Assembly (NCBI RefSeq): GCF_003057875.1
Contig: NZ_PYXZ01000011.1
Location: 115,037-179,036 of the forward strand
Length of the DNA stretch: 64,000 nucleotides
Direction: 5' to 3'
Source: Nocardioides currus
GTDB taxonomy: Bacteria; Actinomycetota; Actinomycetes; Propionibacteriales; Nocardioidaceae
The translations under genes and the position numbers were made by a program. Below are positions 1-7,945 of this stretch, piece after piece (the stretch's first letter is position 1; each line of letters starts with the position of its first letter). A model generated the notes under the pieces. The model searched no databases, was not told the DNA's origin, and worked only from the letters and a program-made list of their open reading frames with translations.

Positions 1-2398
1 CGGTGGCGTCGTCGGCGCGCCGCGCCTCGTAGACGAGCGACGAGAGCACCGACGCGAGCTCGGAGGGGCTCAGGTCGTCCCACAGGCCTTCGCGCAGCGA
101 CTCGGCGGCGACCAGGTCCATGTCGGTGTAGATCCGTCGCAGGTGGCGCCCGCGCTCGGTGACGGTGTCGCCCTCGAGGTAGCCCAGGGCGGTGAGCACG
201 TTGCAGACCCGGTCGAAGGTCCGCGCCACCGTGTTGGTGCGCGACTCGACCCGACGCTTGAGCGTCTCGGCGTCGCGGCCCAGCTTGAAGGCGCGCTCGG
301 CCCAGCGGGCGTGGTCCTCGCGCTCGGGGCACTGATGGCACGGGTGCTGCTTCAGCTTCGCGCGGAGCTCGGCGATCTCGCGGTCGACCGGGCTGTCGGC
401 GAAGGAGTCGCGGCTCACCGCTCGGCGCGGCGGCGGCGTGAGGTCGTGGGTCTTGGACCTCAGCGCCGAGGCGAGGTCGCGGCGCATCGCCGGGTTGCGC
501 CCGTTGAACGTCTTCGGGATCCGCATCCGGGTGATCGCCTCGACCGGAGTGGCGAAGTCGACGGGCGAGAGCCGGCGCGCCTGCCGGTCGGCGGTCAGGA
601 CGTAGGGCCGTGGCTCGTGGCCGCTGGTCCCGGGGTCGAGGACGACCGCGTAGCCGGCGAACTTGCCGTTGGGGACCATGATCACGTCGCCCGGCCTCAG
701 CCTGGCCAGCGACGCCATCGCCTCGTCGCGTCGACCCGACCGACGTTCCCGGGCCGCGCCCTTCTCGACCTCGGAGATGCGGCGGCGCAGCGCGGCGTAC
801 TCCATGAAGTCGCCCTGGTGGCAGGTGGCCGCCTCCTGGTAGCCCTCGAGCGCCTCCTGGGCCTTCTGCAGCTGCCGGGCGAGGCCGACGACGGCCCGGT
901 CGGCCTGGAACTGCGCGAACGACTGCTCCAGCAGCTCGCGCGAGCGCTCCCGGCCGAACTGGTGCACCAGGTTGACCGCCATGTTGTACGACGGCCGGAA
1001 GGAGCTGCGGAGCGGATACGTGCGCGTGGAGGCGAGTCCGGCGACCTCGCGGGGGTTCATGCCGGGCTGCCAGAGGACGACGCCGTGTCCCTCGACGTCG
1101 AGTCCGCGTCGGCCGGCGCGGCCGGTGAGCTGGGTGTACTCCCCCGGCGTGATGTCGGCGTGCGTCTCGCCGTTCCACTTGGCCAGCTTCTCGATGACGA
1201 CCGTGCGGGCGGGCATGTTGATGCCGAGGGCGAGGGTCTCGGTGGCGAACACGGCCTTCACCAGCCCGCGCAGGAAGAGCTCCTCGACGCAGGACTTGAA
1301 GGTCGGCAGCATGCCCGCGTGATGGGCGGCCACGCCGCGGGTCAGCCCGTCGAGGAACTCGTGGTAGCCGAGCACCTCGAGGTCGTCGTCGGGCAGGTGG
1401 CGACAGCGCTCCTCGACGTACGCGAAGATCTCGTCGCGCTCCTCGGTCGTGGTCAGCCGCACGTTGGCTGACAGGCACTGGGTGACGGCCGCGTCGCAGC
1501 CGACCCGCGAGAAGATGAACGTGATGGCGGGCAGCAGCCCCTCGCGGTCGAGGCGCTCGATCACCTCCACCCGGCTCGGGATCCACACGCGGCGCCCGTT
1601 GCCGACGCTGCGCGGGTTCTTGGACGAGCCCGGCTTGCCCTTGCGCGAGGAGCGCCGGTCGCGCATCAGGCGCGAGCTGGCCCAGTCGTCGCGCGCGATG
1701 CGCACCAGCTCGTCGTTGACGGGGGCGCCCTCCTTCACGAAACCGGCGCTGGCGTCGACGTCGGAGGACGCGAACAGGTCGAAGAGCCGCTTGCCGACCA
1801 TCACGTGCTGGAACAGCGGCACCGGCCGGCGCTCCTCGACGATCGTGGTCGTGTCGCCGCGCACGGTGGCCAGCCACTCGCCGAACTCCTCGGCGTTGGA
1901 CACCGTCGCCGACAGCGAGACCAGCGTGACCGACTCGGGCAGGTGGATGATCACCTCCTCCCAGACCGCGCCGCGCATCCGGTCGGCGAGGTAGTGCACC
2001 TCGTCCATCACCACGAAGCCCAGGCCCAGGAGCGTCCGCGAGCCCGCGTAGAGCATGTTGCGCAGCACCTCGGTGGTCATCACCACGATGGGTGCCTCGC
2101 CGTTGACCACGTTGTCGCCGGTCAGCAGCCCGACCTTCTCGGGGCCGTAGCGCGCGACCAGGTCGTTGAACTTCTGGTTGCTCAGCGCCTTGATCGGCGT
2201 CGTGTAGAAGCACTTGCGCCCGGTCTCGAGGGCCAGGTGTACGGCGAACTCCCCGACGATCGTCTTGCCCGACCCGGTCGGCGCCGCGACCAGCACGCCG
2301 CGACCGTCCTCGATCTCCCGGCAGGCGCGGGCCTGGAAGTCGTCCAGCGGGAAGTCGTAGAGGCCCGCGAAGCCCTCGTAGACGCTTGTGGTGCTCAC
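1..2398 (-). CDS. helY: DEAD/DEAH-box RNA helicase, HelY/Mtr4-like (3' end outside window)
   Basis: ATP-dependent RNA helicase of the Ski2/Mtr4-like HelY family, presumably acting in cytoplasmic RNA processing or decay. The reading frame runs from GTG at 2398 and is still open at base 1, so the C-terminus is missing. Visible motifs are Walker A APTGSGKT (residues 39-46), the DEVH box in VVMDEVHYLADRM, motif III SLSATVSN and motif VI QLTGRAGRRGLD. A basic linker rich in Arg/Lys/Ser sits between the helicase lobes, followed by an SH3/KOW-like region. The GTG overlaps the stop of the upstream lipid kinase by four bases (GTGA, 2395-2398), so translation is probably coupled. The family is clear; the RNA substrate is not. 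Confidence 0.9.
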   Translation of the reverse strand, partial: MSTTSVYEGFAGLYDFPLDDFQARACREIEDGRGVLVAAPTGSGKTIVGEFAVHLALETGRKCFYTTPIKALSNQKFNDLVARYGPEKVGLLTGDNVVNGEAPIVVMTTEVLRNMLYAGSRTLLGLGFVVMDEVHYLADRMRGAVWEEVIIHLPESVTLVSLSATVSNAEEFGEWLATVRGDTTTIVEERRPVPLFQHVMVGKRLFDLFASSDVDASAGFVKEGAPVNDELVRIARDDWASSRLMRDRRSSRKGKPGSSKNPRSVGNGRRVWIPSRVEVIERLDREGLLPAITFIFSRVGCDAAVTQCLSANVRLTTTEERDEIFAYVEERCRHLPDDDLEVLGYHEFLDGLTRGVAAHHAGMLPTFKSCVEELFLRGLVKAVFATETLALGINMPARTVVIEKLAKWNGETHADITPGEYTQLTGRAGRRGLDVEGHGVVLWQPGMNPREVAGLASTRTYPLRSSFRPSYNMAVNLVHQFGRERSRELLEQSFAQFQADRAVVGLARQLQKAQEALEGYQEAATCHQGDFMEYAALRRRISEVEKGAARERRSGRRDEAMASLARLRPGDVIMVPNGKFAGYAVVLDPGTSGHEPRPYVLTADRQARRLSPVDFATPVEAITRMRIPKTFNGRNPAMRRDLASALRSKTHDLTPPPRRAVSRDSFADSPVDREIAELRAKLKQHPCHQCPEREDHARWAERAFKLGRDAETLKRRVESRTNTVARTFDRVCNVLTALGYLEGDTVTERGRHLRRIYTDMDLVAAESLREGLWDDLSPSELASVLSSLVYEARRADDAT

Positions 2399-3267
2399 GC
2401 GAACACCACCAGCGACGCGGGCTCACAGGTCACGGTCAGGGGCAGCGCCCCGAACCGTTCCCCGTCCGCGTAGGACACCACCCCCGGGGCTGCCACGGTC
2501 ACGCTGCGGACCCGGTGGTGCTCGTACTCCGCCACGCTCGTGTGGGTGCCGGAGAACAGCTTGGGGTAGGTGCGCACCAGCTTGGGCTTGGTCATGCTGC
2601 TGATGATGACGACATCGAGCAAGCCGTCGTCGAGCAGGGCCCCCTCGGTGATGCGGAGGCCACCGCCGTACGACGTCCCGTTGCCGACCGCGACGAGCAT
2701 CGCGTCCCGTCGCAGGGCGACCCCGTCGAGGTCGAGCGTGAACGGCAGCGGCCTGAACGTCCGCAGCTCGAGGAGCGTGGCGAGGTTGTAGCGCATCTGT
2801 CCCCGGGGCCAGGTCATGTCGTTGGCCCGCTCGTTGACGATGGCGTCGAAGCCGGCCGCGAGGACCGTGACGAACCAGCGCGAGCCGGAGCGAGCCAGGT
2901 CGACCGTGCGGGTGTGCGAGCCGATGACGCGGTCGGCGGCGGCGAGGGGATCGGCACGGGGCAGGTCGAAGTAGCGGGCGACGTCGTTGCCGGTGCCGGC
3001 CGGGATGATGCCGAGCGGGATGCCGGTGCCGGCCAGCACCTGGGTCGCCAGGTGCACGAGCCCGTCGCCCCCGCAGACGACCAGCGAGTCGACCCCGTCG
3101 GCGACGCTGGCGCGGGCCAGGTCGAGGGCCTCGTCCGCGTCACGCCCCTCGAGGTTGCGCACGACCAGCCCCGCGTCGCGCAGGCGGTCCAGGGCGGTCT
3201 GGCGGTAGCGCGCGCCCTTGCCCCTGCCCGACGTGGGGTTGGTGAGGAGGGCGATCTCGCGGGCCAT
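2395..3267 (-). CDS. Diacylglycerol/lipid kinase family protein (DagK/YegS type)
   Basis: A 290-residue soluble lipid kinase of the DAGK catalytic-domain family, likely phosphorylating diacylglycerol or a related lipid at the membrane. The nucleotide-binding signature CGGDGLVH is near residue 64-71, preceded by the N-terminal TNPTSGRGKG strand-loop. The PAGTGNDVAR motif follows, and the C-terminal half carries DGLLDVVII and YADGERF as in YegS/BmrU proteins. The length is normal for the family. A -10 box TAGGGT (complement of 3274-3279) lies exactly 6 nt before the ATG, so the mRNA is predicted to be leaderless. The 3' end overlaps the helicase start by four bases. The exact lipid substrate cannot be read from sequence. 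Confidence 0.88.
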   Translation of the reverse strand: MAREIALLTNPTSGRGKGARYRQTALDRLRDAGLVVRNLEGRDADEALDLARASVADGVDSLVVCGGDGLVHLATQVLAGTGIPLGIIPAGTGNDVARYFDLPRADPLAAADRVIGSHTRTVDLARSGSRWFVTVLAAGFDAIVNERANDMTWPRGQMRYNLATLLELRTFRPLPFTLDLDGVALRRDAMLVAVGNGTSYGGGLRITEGALLDDGLLDVVIISSMTKPKLVRTYPKLFSGTHTSVAEYEHHRVRSVTVAAPGVVSYADGERFGALPLTVTCEPASLVVFA

Positions 3268-3286
3268 GTCGCGACCCTATCCAGCG

Positions 3287-3697
3287 TCAGCGACGACCCC
3301 GCCTGTCCGCGCCGATGCGGAGCAGAGCAGCCATCCGGTCGGGCGATCCGCCCACGGCCCGCGCCAGCCGGGCGAGGGCGTCGAGGACGCGATCGGCGTC
3401 GAAACGGGTGCCAGGCACGGCGAGCACCAGCCGATCGGCGTACGACCCGAGGAGCACCTGGTCGTGCTTCCACGCCTGGTGGGCACGCAACCGCGACGCG
3501 TCGTCGGTGACCGGCACGGGGTAGGCCTCGTCGACCGCCAGGAGGTCGCAGGCCAGGACCGAGTCCTCCACCACCAGCCGGCCGGGGACGAGGTGTCCGG
3601 ACCGGAGCCCCTCGTCGGCGTGCCAGACGACCTCGCCGACGCCGAGCCACTCGGGCAGGTCGAAGGGATCGACGTCGATGATCGGCGTGGGATCCAT
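3287..3697 (-). CDS. Hypothetical protein, 136 aa
   Basis: Small soluble protein without a recognised domain. It has an acidic, hydrophobic N-terminus (MDPTPIIDVDPFDLPEWLG), an antiparallel-looking middle with an LLGSYADRLVL stretch, and a helical C-terminus ending in basic residues GADRRGRR. There is no signal peptide or membrane segment. I placed the start at ATG 3697 because a CACAGT element lies 7 nt upstream, the spacing seen for many leaderless genes here; the frame stays open far upstream but only as antisense-type noise over tatC. It sits between tatC and the lipid kinase on the same strand, in the run of genes downstream of the proteasome block. Function unknown. Confidence 0.6.
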   Translation of the reverse strand: MDPTPIIDVDPFDLPEWLGVGEVVWHADEGLRSGHLVPGRLVVEDSVLACDLLAVDEAYPVPVTDDASRLRAHQAWKHDQVLLGSYADRLVLAVPGTRFDADRVLDALARLARAVGGSPDRMAALLRIGADRRGRR

Positions 3698-3735
3698 GCC
3701 GGTCACTGTGTCAGATGGACGACGGCTCGTCGGGG

Positions 3736-4575
3736 TCAGATGGACGACAGCTCGTCGGGCGAGAGCCCCGCGTTGGCCTTGGCGGCGGCCCGGCGACGGT
3801 CGTTCCACCGGGCGATGAGCTCGGAGATGAAGAACAGCAGCACCATCGGCACGGCCATGAAGGTCATCGTGAACGGGTCGGCCGACGGGGTCGCGACGGC
3901 CGCGAAGATGAAGATGCCGACGATGATCCACGGCCGGTGGGCACCGAGAGCCTTGCCCGACACGACGCCGGCCAGGTTGAGCATCACCACGAAGACCGGG
4001 ATCTCGAAGGCGAGGCCGAACACCAGCAGGGTGCGCGTGAAGAACTGGAGATACTCGTTGAAGTCGACGAGGTTGAGGAGGTCCTCGGGGTTGAAGCCGA
4101 TCAGCACCTCGAGGCCCTTGGGCAGCGTGACGTAGCCCAGCACGATGCCCACCAGGAACAACGGGCCGGCGACCGCGGCGAAGACCCGCGACCACTTGCG
4201 CTCGTTGGGGTGCAGGCCCGGGAGGATGAACGCCCAGATCTGGTAGAGCCAGAACGGCGCGGTCGCCACGATCGAGGTGAAGCCGCAGAGCTTCAGCCAC
4301 AGCATCAGGCCGCCGCCGGCCCCGCTCGTGGTGGACTGCGTCGTGCCCGCGGGCAGCGCGTCCTTGGCCTGCTGGTAGGGCCCGCTGACGAACTCGTAGA
4401 GGTCGTAGCGGAAGTAGAGCGCGATGGCGAGGCCGATGATGATGAACGTCCCGGCACGCAGGACGCGGCCGCGCAGCTCACGCAGGTGGTCGCCCAGCGC
4501 CATCTGGCCGCCGGGGCCTACGGCCTGGGCGGGCTTGGTCGAGTAGAGACGGATGAACCGTCCGGCGAGGCTCAC
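3736..4575 (-). CDS. tatC: Sec-independent translocase subunit TatC
   Basis: Core multispanning subunit of the twin-arginine translocase, which binds RR signal peptides and exports folded proteins across the cytoplasmic membrane. The protein has six hydrophobic segments and the family motifs HLRELRGRVLRAG (cytoplasmic N-terminal region), FNPEDLLNLVDFNEY and FGLAFEIPVFVVMLN with the conserved Phe-Glu pair. Length 279 residues. The GTG at 4575 adds 24 residues before the conserved MALGDHLREL; ATG 4503 is an alternative start. It follows tatA by 24 bp. The tatA-tatC pair downstream of pafBC is a known actinobacterial arrangement. The C-terminus is a short charged tail, KANAGLSPDELSSI. Confidence 0.95.
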   Translation of the reverse strand: MSLAGRFIRLYSTKPAQAVGPGGQMALGDHLRELRGRVLRAGTFIIIGLAIALYFRYDLYEFVSGPYQQAKDALPAGTTQSTTSGAGGGLMLWLKLCGFTSIVATAPFWLYQIWAFILPGLHPNERKWSRVFAAVAGPLFLVGIVLGYVTLPKGLEVLIGFNPEDLLNLVDFNEYLQFFTRTLLVFGLAFEIPVFVVMLNLAGVVSGKALGAHRPWIIVGIFIFAAVATPSADPFTMTFMAVPMVLLFFISELIARWNDRRRAAAKANAGLSPDELSSI

Positions 4576-4599
4576 CGAGGTCTGGTCGTGGCGCCCGGC

Positions 4600-4905
4600 T
4601 CAGCCGGTGTGCTTGTCGGTGCGGGGCTGGGGGTCGACCACCGGATCGACGACCGGATCGACGACCGGATCGACGACGGGGTCGACGGCGGACTGCTGCG
4701 TCGGGGGCAGCTCGGGGGCCAGTGGCGCCGGCTTGTCGTCCTCGTCGTCACGCAGGCCCTTGGTCTCGGTCTTGAAGATCCGCAGCGCCTGACCGGTGCC
4801 GCGCGCCAGCTCAGGAAGCTTCGCGGCACCGAAGACGAGCACCACGATCGCGAGGATGACCAGCCATTCCGCACCCTGCGGCATACCGATCAGCGGGTTG
4901 ATCAT
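4600..4905 (-). CDS. tatA: Twin-arginine translocase subunit TatA/TatE
   Basis: Pore-forming TatA-type subunit: a single N-terminal membrane helix (about residues 12-28, EWLVILAIVVLVFGAAKLPE), the hinge FGAAKLPELARG, an amphipathic helix and a long acidic, proline-rich cytoplasmic tail. With TatC it makes the twin-arginine export system. The 101-residue length is typical. The last third contains a run of V-D-P triplets (VVDPVVDPVVDP) encoded by a 12-bp tandem repeat listed separately, so tail length may vary between strains. The gene precedes tatC by 24 bp and follows pafC by about 34 bp on the same strand. Confidence 0.95.
   Translation of the reverse strand: MINPLIGMPQGAEWLVILAIVVLVFGAAKLPELARGTGQALRIFKTETKGLRDDEDDKPAPLAPELPPTQQSAVDPVVDPVVDPVVDPVVDPQPRTDKHTG
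4631..4690 (-). repeat. 12-bp tandem repeat inside the tatA tail
   Basis: Five consecutive 12-bp units (4631-4642, 4643-4654, 4655-4666, 4667-4678, 4679-4690). The inner ones read GGATCGACGACC or one base different; the outer two are diverged. Because 12 is a multiple of three, the array encodes a V-V-D-P-like four-residue period in TatA and copy-number change would not shift the frame. Confidence 0.85.
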
Positions 4906-4939
4906 GAAGAGCTCCCAAAGTCGAGGTTGTCTGCGTCGT

Positions 4940-5932
4940 TCATCCTACGCCGGGCACCTCATAGAGGCTGAGCGCCGCCCGTGCACTCGCTGTGAACGAC
5001 TCGGCGAAGTCGCGCGGCTCGAGGACCTCGGCGTGCGGGGCGATGCGGAAGAGCAGCTGGTGCAGCCACGCCTCGCTCGCCACGTCGAGGACCACGTCGA
5101 GGGCGCCGTCCGGGCCGGGCGTCGAGGAGACGACCGGGTAGTACTCCGGCACCCACTGCGCCTCGGGCGCGAGGCGGAGCGTGACCGGCACGGTCTCCCC
5201 GTCGCCGCTGAACCAGCCGCCGCTCAGGTCGCGCGGCTCGGCGGCCCGCTCCGTGACGGGGTCGGGCAGCTCGCTCGCGACCACGATCCGGTCGAGGCGG
5301 AAGGCGCGGTCGGCGTTGGCGGTGTGGCACCAGGCGTCGAGGTACGTCGCGTCGCCGACCCGGGTGATCGCCCGCGGCTCCACGACGCGCGTGGACTGGT
5401 CGTCCCGGCTCGGCACGTAGTAGGAGATCTCGAGCTGCCGACCGCGCTCGATCGCCCCCTGGAGCACCGGGAGCAGCTCGGCGCTCGGGGTCTCGTCGGC
5501 CTCGACGTGGATCTGCTGCGCGGCCGTCGCGGCACCCGCCGCCTCGAGCTTGGACAGGGTCCGGGCGACGACCTCCCGCGTCTCGGCCGAGGTGCTCTGC
5601 TCGAGCGCCCGCAGCGCGACCACCAGGGCCGCGGCCTCGGACGGACCGAACCGCACGGGCCGGGCGAGGTAGTCGGCGTTGTCGACGCGGATGATCCCCT
5701 CGCCCTCGAGGGCGTCGAGGTCGACGTTGATCAGGTCGTCGGGGAACCCCCCGGGCAGCCCGCACATGAAGAGCACGCGCAGGTCCTTGTCGAGCTGCGC
5801 GACGTCGACACCGAGCACCGCGGCGGCCTCGGAGATCCGCACCTCGCCGCGCTGGTGGAGGTAGGGCACGAGTGCCAGCAGCCGCCCGACCTGCTCGCGG
5901 GCCGCGTGCACCACGGGCTTCGGCGCGCTCAT
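4940..5932 (-). CDS. pafC: WYL-domain transcriptional regulator PafC
   Basis: Second subunit of the PafB-PafC heterodimer, which in mycobacteria activates the LexA-independent DNA-damage response. The 330-residue protein has an N-terminal winged helix (about 1-70, with GEVRISEAAAVLGVDVAQLDKDL), a central WYL core whose ligand-binding strand reads LEISYYVPSRDD, and a C-terminal WCX domain. It starts at ATG 5932 and overlaps the pafB stop by four bases (ATGA), which should keep the two subunits stoichiometric. Placement downstream of pafA is conserved in actinobacteria, although PafBC is not part of the pupylation chemistry. Family assignment is strong. Confidence 0.92.
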   Translation of the reverse strand: MSAPKPVVHAAREQVGRLLALVPYLHQRGEVRISEAAAVLGVDVAQLDKDLRVLFMCGLPGGFPDDLINVDLDALEGEGIIRVDNADYLARPVRFGPSEAAALVVALRALEQSTSAETREVVARTLSKLEAAGAATAAQQIHVEADETPSAELLPVLQGAIERGRQLEISYYVPSRDDQSTRVVEPRAITRVGDATYLDAWCHTANADRAFRLDRIVVASELPDPVTERAAEPRDLSGGWFSGDGETVPVTLRLAPEAQWVPEYYPVVSSTPGPDGALDVVLDVASEAWLHQLLFRIAPHAEVLEPRDFAESFTASARAALSLYEVPGVG

Positions 5933-6900
5933 CGCGCGACCCCGCCCAGCCGGGCGACGATCTCGTCGCGCAGCTCGGCCGGTCCCTCGACGAGGGCGGT
6001 GGCGCCCAGGGCGAGCACCGCGTTGACCAGGTCACGCAGCTGGCCGCTGACCGTGAGCCGGTCCCACTCGGACGCGTCGTCGGGCCCCGTCACGTCCGCC
6101 TCGACGGCGCTCGCCGTCCGGCGCAGGGCGACGCCGGCGCGTTGCCGCACCAGCACCGTCGCCTCGATGTCGGGCGTGCTGTGGACCAGGCGCTGGGCGA
6201 TCGCCTGGACGTCGGTGCCGACCGGGACGTCGTACGCCGCGGAGCGACCGGTCAGGGACACCTTGCCCTGCACCCGGGAGAGCCGGAAGACGCGCTCGGC
6301 CTGGCGGTCGAGGTCGTGGCCCACGACGTACCAACGACCGGACGAGCGGACCACGCCCCACGGCTGGAGGCGGCGTGAGGTCGTCTCGGCCCCGGGGCGG
6401 CGGTAGTCGAAGGTGATGACGCGGCGCTTCTGGGTGGCCTCCCAGCAGGCGTCGAAGGCCGGCTCCTCGGCGCGCAGGCTGGGCGGGACCAGGTCGAGAC
6501 GGCTGGTGTCGACCTCCACCCCCTGCGCAGCCAGCTTGCGCATGGCCTCGGTGGTGGCGCGCGCCAGGGTGGCCTGCTCCCAGGCGCGGGCGGCGATGCC
6601 GAGCACGGCCGCCTCGTCGGCCTCGAACCTGATCTCGGGCAGCGACGAGGTGTCGGGCGAGATGCGATAGCCCGGCTCGTCGTCGAAGTAGCTGTCGAGC
6701 GAGCCGACCTCGATCACCACGCCGAGCTCGCGCAGGTCCTCCTTGTCGCGCTCGAAGGCCTTCTCGAAAGCCTCGAGGCCCTTGGCGTCGTCCCCGTAGT
6801 CGCCGTAGTGGGCGCGCCGGATGTCCTGCTTGGAGACGAAGCGGGTCTGGGCGAGCAGCATGATGTAGAGGTTGAGCAACCGCTCGGACTTCTCCGCCAT
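5929..6900 (-). CDS. pafB: WYL-domain transcriptional regulator PafB
   Basis: Partner of PafC, with an N-terminal winged helix-turn-helix (MAEKSERLLNLYIMLL then TRFVSKQDIRR), a WYL core (VITFDYRRPGAET, WGVVRSSGRWYVVGHD with the characteristic W-Y-V) and a WCX C-terminal domain. 323 residues. It binds damage-responsive promoters as a heterodimer with PafC in mycobacteria. The gene follows the FKBP lipoprotein by 16 bp and is translationally coupled to pafC. I saw no convincing PafBC-type promoter (TTGTCRGTG followed by TANNNT) in the window, though I did not scan exhaustively. Confidence 0.92.
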   Translation of the reverse strand: MAEKSERLLNLYIMLLAQTRFVSKQDIRRAHYGDYGDDAKGLEAFEKAFERDKEDLRELGVVIEVGSLDSYFDDEPGYRISPDTSSLPEIRFEADEAAVLGIAARAWEQATLARATTEAMRKLAAQGVEVDTSRLDLVPPSLRAEEPAFDACWEATQKRRVITFDYRRPGAETTSRRLQPWGVVRSSGRWYVVGHDLDRQAERVFRLSRVQGKVSLTGRSAAYDVPVGTDVQAIAQRLVHSTPDIEATVLVRQRAGVALRRTASAVEADVTGPDDASEWDRLTVSGQLRDLVNAVLALGATALVEGPAELRDEIVARLGGVAR

Positions 6901-6916
6901 GCTGCCGCCCGTCCGC

Positions 6917-7867
6917 TCAGGCCGCGGCGAGGATGTCGACGACGAAGAAGAGCGTGTCGGTGCCCTTGATCCCGGCGCTCTCGTTGCCCTTGTCGCCGTA
7001 TCCGTCGGCGGGCGGGATCGAGAGGATCACGCGGGAGCCGACGGTCTTGCCGACCAGCTCCTTGTCCCAGCCGGGCACGACGCTGCCGACGCCGATCGGG
7101 AACGACGTCGGGTCCTTGGAGTAGGACTCGTCGAAGGGCTTCTTGGCGTCGTAGACCTGGCCGAGGTAGTTGACGGCGATGGTCTGCCCGCTCTTGACGA
7201 CCGGGCCGTCGCCCTTGACCAGCGTGGTGTCGAGCAGGTTCTTGCTCGGCTTGTTGGCGTCGGCGAAGTCGAAGCCGGTGATCGTGCCGTCGGTCTCCAC
7301 CAGGCTGGGCGCCCACTTGGCCGGCTCGCGCTCCTCGCCGGAGGGCTCGTCGCCGACCTTGGCGAGCACGTCGACGACGAAGACGATGCCGTCCTTGTTG
7401 CCGATGTTGAGCTGGGGGTTGCCGCCCTCGCCGAAGGCGTCCTCGGCGCTCGCGGCCACGGCGACGCGGGAGCCGACCTTCTGGCCCTCCAGCGCCTTCT
7501 TGAACGGCTCGGAGACGTCGCCGATCAGCAGCTGCGGCGCCTTGGACTCATAGCTGCTGTAGGCCTCGTCCTCGGTGTAGCCGTTGCCGATCCAGATGTG
7601 GGCCAGGGCGCCGTCGCCCGACTCGATCGTGTCGCCGTCGCCCTCGGTGATGACGTCAGTCTCGATGTCCTTCGGGTCGACCTGACCCTTCCACGACACC
7701 TTCGGGGCCTTGCCCACGTCGCCGCTGATGCTGACGTTGTCCAGCCCGACGCCCGCGTCGGAGGAGTCGTCGGAGCCGCAGGCGGTCAGCGACAGCCCGG
7801 TGAGGACGAGGACGCCGGTCGCGGCGATGAGCCTCGTGTGCGGGCGGGTGCGGCTGGAGCGAGACAC
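6917..7867 (-). CDS. FKBP-type peptidyl-prolyl isomerase lipoprotein (two FKBP domains)
   Basis: Predicted lipoprotein anchored outside the membrane, acting as a foldase. The signal peptide ends in the lipobox LSLTAC with the acylated Cys at about residue 30, followed by a flexible Ser/Asp linker. Two FKBP-like domains follow: a degenerate one (about 60-165) and a canonical C-terminal one (about 200-316) with VNYLGQVYDAKKPFDESY, VVPGWDKELVG and GSRVILSIPPADGYG. The start is GTG 7867 because a strong Shine-Dalgarno AGGTGA sits 7 nt upstream; its -10 TAGGGT (complement of 7910-7915) lies further up, giving a leader of about 36 nt. The gene lies between pafA and pafB, as in many actinobacteria. 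Confidence 0.93.
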   Translation of the reverse strand: MSRSSRTRPHTRLIAATGVLVLTGLSLTACGSDDSSDAGVGLDNVSISGDVGKAPKVSWKGQVDPKDIETDVITEGDGDTIESGDGALAHIWIGNGYTEDEAYSSYESKAPQLLIGDVSEPFKKALEGQKVGSRVAVAASAEDAFGEGGNPQLNIGNKDGIVFVVDVLAKVGDEPSGEEREPAKWAPSLVETDGTITGFDFADANKPSKNLLDTTLVKGDGPVVKSGQTIAVNYLGQVYDAKKPFDESYSKDPTSFPIGVGSVVPGWDKELVGKTVGSRVILSIPPADGYGDKGNESAGIKGTDTLFFVVDILAAA

Positions 7868-7945
7868 GATGAAGTCACCTGTTCGTTGGAAGTGCAGGAC
7901 GGCGCGGACACCCTATCCGGCCACTCTGAGCCGGACCTGAAGACC

